A program made the position numbers and the translations under genes. Positions 14,657 to 20,013 of a DNA stretch of 20,013 nt are shown here, one piece after another (position 1 is the first letter of the stretch; every line of letters starts with the position of its first letter). A model generated the notes under the pieces. The model made no database searches, was not told the DNA's origin, and was given only the letters and a program-made list of their open reading frames with translations. This DNA is from DAOUFU01 sp034429275. Its GTDB lineage: Bacteria > Chloroflexota > Anaerolineae > Aggregatilineales > Aggregatilineaceae. The DNA is taken from NCBI GenBank assembly GCA_034429275.1, contig DAOUFU010000040.1:1-20013 (forward strand). The letters run 5' to 3'.

Positions 14657-14694
14657 GCGCAGCGCCGGATCGCGCGATGGTCCAGGCGCTGCGC
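14657..14694 (+). terminator. Hairpin after the BTAD gene, probable terminator
   Basis: GCGCAGCGCC (14657-14666) and GGCGCTGCGC (14685-14694) are perfect 10-bp inverted copies, and GGA/TCC inside extends the stem past a bulged A. It starts 39 nt after the BTAD stop and is followed by CTCGTTTAT, a weak T-rich tail. The stem is strong but the tail is poor, so termination may be partial. It also separates the gene from the metallopeptidase gene at 14732. Confidence 0.55.
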
Positions 14695-14731
14695 CTCGTT
14701 TATCAAGAGCCGCGACCGGCGGAGTGTTCGA

Positions 14732-15340
14732 ATGACAGCACGCAAGAGTGATCCTGTGCGCGGGACGATCGTCCGGCAGGTGAAGGATGGTCCGCATACT
14801 CTGGCGGTGGAAGTCTCGCGCGACCGGCGGCTGCGCACGTCGGCGCGCTGGACTCTGCACGATCAGACGATCCGCGTGCGGGTGCCCCTCGCGCTGGATG
14901 CCCGCCAGGTCGATCGCCTGCTCGACGACATCTTCGCGCGGGTGCTCAAGCAGCGCGCCAGCGCCCGGCGGCGCGGCGATGCCGACCTCGAACGCCGCGC
15001 CCAGGCCCTCAATACCCGCTATTTTGGGGGCGAGCTTCAGTGGCATTCCATCCGGTGGGTGAGCACCATGCAGCATCGCCTGGGGAGCTGCACGACCGGC
15101 GGCGCGACGGATGGCGACATCCGCATCAGCGAGCGCCTGAAGACGTGGCCCGATTACGTGCTGGACTATGTGATTGCCCACGAACTGGCTCATCGCAAAC
15201 ACCCCAACCACAGCCCCGCGTTCTGGGACTATCTCTCGCGCTACCCGCATGCCGAGCGCGCGCGGGGGTTCATTGAGGGGGTGACCTTCGCCGAGGGGAC
15301 CGGGTCAGAGGGCGGGCACGATGCCGACACCCTGCTTTGA
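14732..15340 (+). CDS. YgjP-type zinc metallopeptidase (DUF45, M48-like)
   Basis: ATG 14732 has GGAG 7 nt upstream; the product is 202 aa, close to the usual ~230 of the family. The zinc site is complete: HELAH (150-154) with catalytic E151, and third ligand candidate H160 in the NHSPAFW segment that marks the YgjP/DUF45 group. RWVSTMQHRLGSC (108-120), near the family's usual RWGSC pattern, lies before it. The N-terminal half is a basic beta-rich region with LRTSARW and RVRVPLAL strands. There is no signal peptide or membrane span, so it is cytosolic. The physiological substrate of this family is poorly established. The next gene converges with a 14-nt gap, so it is probably monocistronic. 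Confidence 0.88.
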   Translation: MTARKSDPVRGTIVRQVKDGPHTLAVEVSRDRRLRTSARWTLHDQTIRVRVPLALDARQVDRLLDDIFARVLKQRASARRRGDADLERRAQALNTRYFGGELQWHSIRWVSTMQHRLGSCTTGGATDGDIRISERLKTWPDYVLDYVIAHELAHRKHPNHSPAFWDYLSRYPHAERARGFIEGVTFAEGTGSEGGHDADTLL

Positions 15341-15354
15341 CATCGAGGACAGGC

Positions 15355-15900
15355 TCAGCCGCTGCGCCAGCCCATTGCCAGCTTGAGGCGCTCGATCACG
15401 TTGTAAACAATCGGGCACAGGCCCGCATCCGCTGCGAGCACATCGTACAGCCACCGAAAATCGGGCACCAGCGCCGGATAGGCCCGGCAGGCAGCGGGGC
15501 GGTGTGGGTAAATGGTGCAGCGGGCGTCACCCGGCGAATCGCGCAGCAGTGGGCACGGCACCCCGCGCATCACCGCCCATTCGCCCAGCGGCTGCCCGCC
15601 TTCATGATCGACCAGCCGCTCAATCGCCACCTGCGGAGTCACGCCCAGCGCGGCGGCCAGCCCTGGCACGTCGCCCGGCTCCAGCCCGATGGGCATCCGG
15701 CAGCAGTTGCCACACTGCGTACAATCTACCGCCGCCGCGACTTCTTCCGCGATGCGGCTCACCAGCGAGTCAAGCGCCGCGTCGTCGTGCCCATCGCGTT
15801 CCCACAGCAGGTCGAGATAGTGCCCAAAGGCTTCAGTATCTGCGCGTTGGGCAGCGGCCAGCGCTGCCACCTGGGCCGGGTCTGCGACCAGGGAATGCAT
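15355..15900 (-). CDS. YkgJ-family cysteine-cluster protein
   Basis: ATG 15900 gives 181 aa; upstream in-frame sequence overlaps the preceding gene and is not counted. Eight cysteines form the family pattern: C60-x2-C63-x2-C66-C67 (CTQCGNCC), then C116 in PCPLL, C128 in the RCTIYPHRPAACR segment, C138 and C162. YkgJ-type (CxxCxxCC) proteins are thought to bind zinc or an iron-sulfur cluster, and function is not established. No signal peptide or membrane span is visible. No clear ribosome site precedes the ATG; since the 101-aa gene ends 10 nt upstream, translation is probably coupled to it. Confidence 0.85.
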   Translation of the reverse strand: MHSLVADPAQVAALAAAQRADTEAFGHYLDLLWERDGHDDAALDSLVSRIAEEVAAAVDCTQCGNCCRMPIGLEPGDVPGLAAALGVTPQVAIERLVDHEGGQPLGEWAVMRGVPCPLLRDSPGDARCTIYPHRPAACRAYPALVPDFRWLYDVLAADAGLCPIVYNVIERLKLAMGWRSG

Positions 15901-15910
15901 AGGGCAATGC

Positions 15911-16216
15911 TCAGTCCGTGCTGCCCGAATCGGCGTCCTTCTTGCGCTGGGCGCGTTCCTGAAGCTGGCTAAGAATGCCGGCGAAGGCATCGCTCAGGAA
16001 CTGATCGATCTCCTCAGAATCTTCGAGTTCTTCTTTGGCGACCTCTTCCATGGTGGCGATCAACACTTCGCGCTGAATCAGCCCCTGCTGGATCAGCAGC
16101 CGCGCCACGGCCTTAGCGATCACAAACCCATCGGCCCCGCGCACGCCCAGGCTGACCAGCCCGCCAAACAAATCTCCAAAAATCTCCTGCGTGGTCCTGA
16201 TATCTTGTTGTGGCAA
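15911..16216 (-). CDS. Small acidic helical protein of unknown function
   Basis: The start is TTG 16216, set by AGGAGAG 7 nt upstream; the open frame continues further but without a ribosome site. The 101-aa product opens with TQEIFGDLFGGLVSLGV and FVIAKAVARLLIQQGLI, two likely amphipathic helices, followed by a Glu-rich segment (EEVAKEELEDSEEIDQF) and a charged, polar C-terminus. It has no Cys, signal peptide or membrane span. I recognise no family. It is immediately followed (10 nt) by the YkgJ-type gene, so the two form an operon. A divergent promoter pair lies upstream. Confidence 0.7.
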   Translation of the reverse strand: MPQQDIRTTQEIFGDLFGGLVSLGVRGADGFVIAKAVARLLIQQGLIQREVLIATMEEVAKEELEDSEEIDQFLSDAFAGILSQLQERAQRKKDADSGSTD

Positions 16217-16253
16217 GCGACTTCTCTCCTGGTGCTCAATGCAAGTGAGGCCG

Positions 16254-16284
16254 ATTGTACCGCGAAGCGCCGGGGTTTGCTCAA
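16254..16284 (-). promoter_or_regulatory. Possible promoter of the small protein-YkgJ operon
   Basis: On the minus strand TTGAGC (16279-16284) and TACAAT (16254-16259) are 19 nt apart. The -10 matches five of six bases; the -35 matches four and the spacing is long. A start near 16247 would give a ~30-nt leader. Confidence 0.4.
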
Positions 16285-16320
16285 ATTGCCGCGCGCCGTG
16301 CACCCCCGCGCAGGCGCGCG

Positions 16321-16349
16321 TTTGCATTTTGCCGCGCGCGCACTATGAT
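16321..16349 (+). promoter_or_regulatory. Possible promoter of the ATC-hydrolase-family gene
   Basis: TTTGCA (16321-16326), a 17-nt spacer and TATGAT (16344-16349) precede the gene. The -10 matches five of six and the -35 four of six bases. Transcription would start near 16356, 40 nt before the ATG. Confidence 0.5.
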
Positions 16350-16395
16350 CGCGGGAGTCCGTTGGGCGGTGCGATCCACTGAGGAAGGAAAGCGA

Positions 16396-16887
16396 ATGGC
16401 CGAATCTGTTGAACCGACTGTCGAAGAGCGTCTCGCGGCGCAGAAGGCGCAGCTTGAGATGCGCTATTTGAACCAGACGATCTCCATCCTCAAGGGGCTG
16501 GAAGCGCGCCTGGGTGACGCTGTGCCTGCCGCGTTTGAGGACATGATGGGCGCGGCGATCCGCCAGGGATGGGCCGCGCGCGCGGCTCAGCGTGGCAGTA
16601 ACACGATTGAGGACCTGATCGCGCTGTTGTGGGAACCGCTGCGCGCCGAGGGGTTCGAGTTCACCGCCGAACAGCGCGACGGTGGCTGGCAGATGCACTG
16701 CACGCGCTGTCCCTGGGCAGAGGCGGCCAAAGCGCTGAACGCGCCCGAATGGGTCTATCGCATGTACTGCGCCTCCGATCCGTACATTGTCGAGGGGTTC
16801 AACCCGCAGATCGAGTTCCGGCGCACCAAGACTCTGGTCGAGGGCGATGACTGCTGCGACCACTTTTATACTTATAAGCCGGAATAG
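16396..16887 (+). CDS. L-2-amino-thiazoline-4-carboxylic acid hydrolase (ATC hydrolase) family protein
   Basis: ATG 16396 has AAGGA 6 nt upstream; 163 aa. The N-terminal half is helical (ERLAAQKAQLEMRYLNQTISILKG split over two helices). The C-terminal half carries the family hallmark (PF14196 by recollection): C102-x2-C105-P-W, then C125 with ASDP, GFNPQIEFRRTKTLVEGDDCC, and H156 after C153-C154. Named members hydrolyse ATC in cysteine synthesis in Pseudomonas, but most homologues are uncharacterised, and this protein may do something else. The Cys/His set suggests metal binding or a thiol active site. No signal peptide or membrane span. The acyltransferase gene follows at 32 nt with its own ribosome site. 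Confidence 0.75.
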   Translation: MAESVEPTVEERLAAQKAQLEMRYLNQTISILKGLEARLGDAVPAAFEDMMGAAIRQGWAARAAQRGSNTIEDLIALLWEPLRAEGFEFTAEQRDGGWQMHCTRCPWAEAAKALNAPEWVYRMYCASDPYIVEGFNPQIEFRRTKTLVEGDDCCDHFYTYKPE

Positions 16888-16919
16888 GTGCGGTTGGCCC
16901 GCCGCTGAGGACCTTTGCT

Positions 16920-18017
16920 ATGAGTCGCAAAACCGCCGTTCTACGCTGGATACTCCGCCTGTTCGGGTCCGCGCTGCTGCGGCTGTTGACGCGCACACGT
17001 ATCACCGGGCGTGAGCACCTGGACACGCCCGGCCCGGTGATCTATGCCGCCAACCACGCCTCGACTTTCGACGCGCTGTTGTTCCTGACGTTGCTGCCGC
17101 CGGATGTGGTCTTTGTCGGGCCGGGCGATTTTGAGCTGCTGTGGCCCGCCAACTGGGTGGTCAAGAACCTCGACCTGATCTTGATGAAACGCGGGTCGGT
17201 GGATCGGGCGGGCCTCAAGCACATGCTGGACGTGCTCAAGGCGGGCGGGCGGCTGGCGATGTTCCCCGAAGGCGGCACCTGGGAAAAGGCGGTGGACGAT
17301 GTCAAGTCGGGCGTGTCCTATGTCTCGCAGGCGGCCAACGCGGCCATTGTGCCCATCGGCTTTGGCGGCACCTACCAGGTGTGGAAGGCGATCTTCCGGC
17401 TGCGCTGGCCGGTGATCACGGTGACGATCGGCCCCGCGCTGCCGCCTGTGCGCGTCTCCGACGACCGTGGTCGCCGCCAGGATGAGCTGCAAGCCGCCGC
17501 GCTGGACTTGATGCGCACCATCTACAACCTGCTACCTGCCGCCGATCAACACCGCTTCGATCGGATCGCCCGGCAGCGGTTTCGCGGCGCGCTGGTCTTC
17601 AGGCTTCCGGTCGACGGGCGGTCATCCGAGTCGATGATCTTTCGGCTGCCCGGCGGCCCAACCGATGGCTTCGACGCGCTGGCCGAGCTGGTCAGCAAGC
17701 CCAATCTGTTCAGCCCGTTGGTGTATAACGCGCGGCTGCCGGTGCGGCCCTTTCACCGCGCGGGGACGTATGTCAGGCCGGAGCAGATGCTCCGCGCTAC
17801 CGGCGCGCTGCAAGCCGCCTTTGCTGCAGGTGATTATGCGGGGTACCTGGAATATCGTATGGGCGAAGAAAAGGCCGCCCAGGTGCGTGCCGCGCTGACC
17901 GCTATCGAATCCCAACTGGCCGCTGCACCGGGGGCCGAGATCGATCTCTCGCGGGCGCGGGTGGCTTTTGTGCCCATTGTCACCGAGCACGGCGACGGCC
18001 ATCCCCCCGTCGGCTGA
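16920..18017 (+). CDS. PlsC-type 1-acyl-sn-glycerol-3-phosphate acyltransferase with long C-terminal extension
   Basis: ATG 16920 has GAGGA 8 nt upstream; 365 aa. The acyltransferase fold occupies ~25-190: NHASTFD (45-51) supplies the H-x4-D catalytic pair (H46, D51), FPEGGTWE (115-122) is the glycerol-phosphate-binding motif and IVPIGFGG (143-150) the later strand. The N-terminus is basic and hydrophobic and may be membrane-associated. It would acylate lysophosphatidic acid or a related lysolipid. PlsC proteins are usually ~240 aa; the additional ~165 C-terminal residues (LPAADQHRF onward, with MIFRLPGGPTDGFDALAELVSK) have no domain I recognise. The gene is followed by a secreted-protein gene 112 nt later. 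Confidence 0.87.
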   Translation: MSRKTAVLRWILRLFGSALLRLLTRTRITGREHLDTPGPVIYAANHASTFDALLFLTLLPPDVVFVGPGDFELLWPANWVVKNLDLILMKRGSVDRAGLKHMLDVLKAGGRLAMFPEGGTWEKAVDDVKSGVSYVSQAANAAIVPIGFGGTYQVWKAIFRLRWPVITVTIGPALPPVRVSDDRGRRQDELQAAALDLMRTIYNLLPAADQHRFDRIARQRFRGALVFRLPVDGRSSESMIFRLPGGPTDGFDALAELVSKPNLFSPLVYNARLPVRPFHRAGTYVRPEQMLRATGALQAAFAAGDYAGYLEYRMGEEKAAQVRAALTAIESQLAAAPGAEIDLSRARVAFVPIVTEHGDGHPPVG

Positions 18018-18129
18018 CCCGCCCGGCGAGCAAAAAGCGCGGCGGGCAATAGCCCGACAGTCGTCTGGTGCGAGGGCGCATCCCCGCGTATACTCATCCA
18101 CAGCATCGAGGAGAGCGAGGACTATTCCC
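18018..18129 (+). other. Spacer between acyltransferase and secreted-protein genes
   Basis: This 112-nt spacer has a 5-bp hairpin, CGGGC-AATA-GCCCG (18043-18056), whose left arm could pair instead with GCCCG at 18021-18025. There is no T-run. No convincing promoter was found, so read-through into the next gene is plausible. Confidence 0.35.
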
Positions 18130-18915
18130 ATGAAAAAGATCACGGTTTTTGCAGCCTTGGCGCTGCTGCTGGTGGTGAGTGCATCCGGGGTCGCGGCGCA
18201 GGTCAATCACCCGCCGACCATCTTCAACTTTGCCTGCGACCGCGCCAGCATCACCGTGGCCGAAGCCGAAGCGGGCACCAGCCAGGCCACGCTGACCTGG
18301 CATGTCGCGCACGTGGACGACAGCCACAAGCTGCTGCTCTATTTTTACCAGTACAACGGATGGGTGCTGCTGGCCGGTGAGCAGCAGGTGCTGCCGCCTG
18401 TCGCCGGCATCATCGTCAATGTGACTCACAGCGGCACGTTTGCGCCGCCCACCTACCGGCTGGTGGTGACCAACAGCGAGGGGACCGTGCTGGACGAGCG
18501 GACGATTGTGATCGCCTTTGAGCCGGACGCGGTGGACCCCACCATCACCAGCTTCACGACCACCGCCCAGAACGTCAGCGCCGAGAGCCTGGCCGATGGC
18601 AGCGCGCGCATCCAGGTGACCTGGGAAGTCGCCAACCGCAGCGCGATCTCGAACCTGGTGTTCGATCAACTGCTGCCCGATGGTACCGAGCGTAATGTCG
18701 AGCTGCCGCGCGACACGCTGTGGATTGCCTCGAAGGGCAGCGGCGTGGTCGCGCCGGTCGAGCCGGGCGCAGATCAGCCCATCACGCTGCGGCTCCGGCT
18801 GGTCAATGTCATCACGGCGGAGATTTTCGATGAGGTGCTGGTGGCGGTAGGTGAAGAGCCTGCAGAGCAGAGCGAGGTTCCTGCCCAGCCCACTCCCACG
18901 CCACAGGCCGGGTAA
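18130..18915 (+). CDS. Secreted protein with two homologous Ig-like beta-sandwich domains
   Basis: ATG 18130 (GAGGA 8 nt upstream) gives 261 aa with a signal peptide, MKK plus a hydrophobic core ending SGVAA near residue 23. Two related domains follow (about 28-131 and 136-241), sharing P-x-I-x-x-F at the start, a TW-x-VA core strand (56-60 and 164-168), and near their ends LVVTNSEGTVLDERTIVI and LVNVITAEIFDEVLVAV. There is one Cys (C36), so no disulfide within the chain. The C-terminus is a short Pro/Thr tail (QPTPTPQAG). No catalytic motif; probably a structural or binding protein outside the membrane. I do not recognise a named family. The next gene, a membrane protein, starts 8 nt after the stop, so the two are cotranscribed. 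Confidence 0.8.
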   Translation: MKKITVFAALALLLVVSASGVAAQVNHPPTIFNFACDRASITVAEAEAGTSQATLTWHVAHVDDSHKLLLYFYQYNGWVLLAGEQQVLPPVAGIIVNVTHSGTFAPPTYRLVVTNSEGTVLDERTIVIAFEPDAVDPTITSFTTTAQNVSAESLADGSARIQVTWEVANRSAISNLVFDQLLPDGTERNVELPRDTLWIASKGSGVVAPVEPGADQPITLRLRLVNVITAEIFDEVLVAVGEEPAEQSEVPAQPTPTPQAG

Positions 18916-18923
18916 TCGTGCCC

Positions 18924-20013
18924 ATGATCACACGGCAGCTCGAAAGTCTGCTGATCGGCGTCATTCTCGCGGCGTACCTGCTGATCGCCGGGCAGTACGC
19001 CGCGCGCACGCCCGACTGGCAGGCCCCCGACGAGCCTGCTCACTACAATTACATCCGCCAGATTGCCGACGAGCACAAGCTGCCGCGCATCGCGCGGGGC
19101 GACTGGGACCAGGAATACCTGGAAGGGCTGAAGGCCAGCAAGTTCGCCCCCCAACTGCTGAACTGCGCCATTCCCCTGCCGGAAAATACCCGGTGCCCCG
19201 GCCTGGAGGGCATCCAATATGAAGACCACCAACCGCCGCTCTACTACCTGTTGCAAGCGCCGGTTTTCGCTGCCACAGAGGGTGACCTGGTCGCGCTGCG
19301 GCTGGTGTCTGTGCTGCTGGGGGCGGGCGTGGTGCTGCTGGCCTGGCTGACTCTGCGGGCGATGGCTCCGCGATGGCCCGTCCTGGCGCTCACCGGGGCC
19401 GGACTCGTGGCGTTCATCCCTCAACACCTGGCGATCTTGGGCAGCGTGAACAATGATGCGCTGGCCGGGCTGATCGTCGGGCTGACTCTGTGGGCCACCG
19501 TGCGCTACCTTGCAGCCTCAGCGGGCGAAGCGCCGCATCCGGCCATGCTGGGTCTGCTGGCGGGCGTGGCGATGATCACCAAGACCACCATTTATTTCCT
19601 GGGTGGGATCGTGGTGCTGGCGGTGCTGCTGCGCTGGCGGCGCGAGCGCTGGCCCTGGCGTGTGGCAGGTCGTCACCTGGCCGCCGCGCTGATCCCCGCG
19701 CTGGTGATCGGTGGGATGTGGTGGGCGCGTAACCTGGCTGTCTATGGCGGGCTGGACTTTGCCGGGCTGGATCGCCACGACGAGGGGGTGATCGGCCAGG
19801 TGCGCACGGCGGACTATATCGAGCGCGAATTGCGCGGCTCCACGCGCCTCTACCTGGAGAATGCCGCCCGCACCACCGCTCACAGCTTCTGGGGTCAGTT
19901 TGGGTGGATGGCTGTGCCCATGCCTCAGAACGTATACCGGCTGCTGGGTGTGTTCACGCTGGGTGCGCTGGCCGGGTGGGCCGTGCTGGCCGCGTATTCG
20001 GCGCGTGTGCGAG
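18924..20013 (+). CDS. DUF2142/GT39-like polytopic membrane protein (3' end beyond window)
   Basis: The frame is open from ATG 18924 (or GTG 18918 in frame) to the edge, 363 visible residues. A first span (9-27) is followed by a long external loop beginning DWQAPDEPAHYNY (31-43), with EDHQPPLYYLL (100-110) and, after two more spans, SVNNDALAG (174-182). The PDEPxH loop, QPPLYY and NND motifs are typical of DUF2142 and of GT-C-fold glycosyltransferases (family 39/ArnT-like), which use loop acidic residues to transfer sugars from lipid-linked donors outside the membrane. Hydrophobic stretches continue to the edge, including IPALVIGGMWWARNL. Transferase activity and acceptor are inferred. No strong ribosome site is seen; it starts 8 nt after the secreted-protein gene and is probably coupled to it. 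Confidence 0.82.
   Translation, partial: MITRQLESLLIGVILAAYLLIAGQYAARTPDWQAPDEPAHYNYIRQIADEHKLPRIARGDWDQEYLEGLKASKFAPQLLNCAIPLPENTRCPGLEGIQYEDHQPPLYYLLQAPVFAATEGDLVALRLVSVLLGAGVVLLAWLTLRAMAPRWPVLALTGAGLVAFIPQHLAILGSVNNDALAGLIVGLTLWATVRYLAASAGEAPHPAMLGLLAGVAMITKTTIYFLGGIVVLAVLLRWRRERWPWRVAGRHLAAALIPALVIGGMWWARNLAVYGGLDFAGLDRHDEGVIGQVRTADYIERELRGSTRLYLENAARTTAHSFWGQFGWMAVPMPQNVYRLLGVFTLGALAGWAVLAAYSARVR

Noticed and set aside
14615..15250. 211-aa minus-strand open frame opposite the metallopeptidase
   Set aside because: The plus strand carries a complete HELAH zinc site and a ribosome site; the minus frame runs through the terminator hairpin and shows no motif.
1..20013. tRNA/rRNA genes, CRISPR array, insertion sequence or prophage genes
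   Set aside because: No cloverleaf tRNA, spaced direct repeats, transposase or integrase-like frame was recognised on either strand.

Overview
This 20 kb window is GC-rich bacterial chromosome, most likely from a Chloroflexota (Anaerolineae-like) organism. The lineage is an inference from gene style: a TIR-NB-ARC-TPR protein, a membrane PP2C phosphatase with a threonine/proline-rich extracellular linker and SH3-like tail, a BTAD regulator, a DUF2142-type membrane protein, and frequent TTG/GTG starts. No rRNA, tRNA, CRISPR array, transposase or phage gene was seen.

Left arm (1-7.6 kb, all minus strand). In transcription order: a zinc-ribbon/FHA protein, a 138-bp structured intergenic element, a transmembrane PP2C phosphatase, a NUDT15-like Nudix hydrolase (10 nt after the phosphatase), a large TIR-NB-ARC-TPR STAND protein, and a cut-off periplasmic substrate-binding protein (Fe/B12 class) with its own promoter and an AT-rich dyad operator candidate. 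FHA and PP2C suggest a phospho-Thr signalling branch. Nudix next to a TIR STAND protein suggests nucleotide or NAD-linked defence, but that link is hypothetical.

Middle (7.6-13.0 kb, minus strand). A secreted protein made of three homologous ~138-residue repeats follows a sugar operon: zinc alcohol dehydrogenase, MFS sugar transporter, rhamnulokinase (short gaps of 50 and 14 nt). The operon starts in a 400-bp AT-rich divergent control region (12947-13346) that holds a predicted promoter in each direction and an exact TGTGA-N6-TCACA CRP-type site, as expected for a carbon-source operon.

Right arm (13.3-20 kb). Facing the sugar operon is a BTAD/winged-helix regulator with an N-terminal domain that looks like a decayed P-loop ATPase. 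It is preceded by a ~150-nt leader with a four-codon mini-ORF and followed by a strong hairpin. Next come a YgjP-type metallopeptidase (plus), a convergent pair (YkgJ-type Cys-cluster protein and a 101-aa helical protein, minus), and a plus-strand run: ATC-hydrolase-family protein, PlsC-type acyltransferase, a secreted two-domain beta-sandwich protein, and a DUF2142/GT-C-like membrane protein that runs off the right edge.

Most starts were chosen from Shine-Dalgarno spacing, which often shortens the longest open frame. Functions rest on motifs read by eye; no database search was possible.
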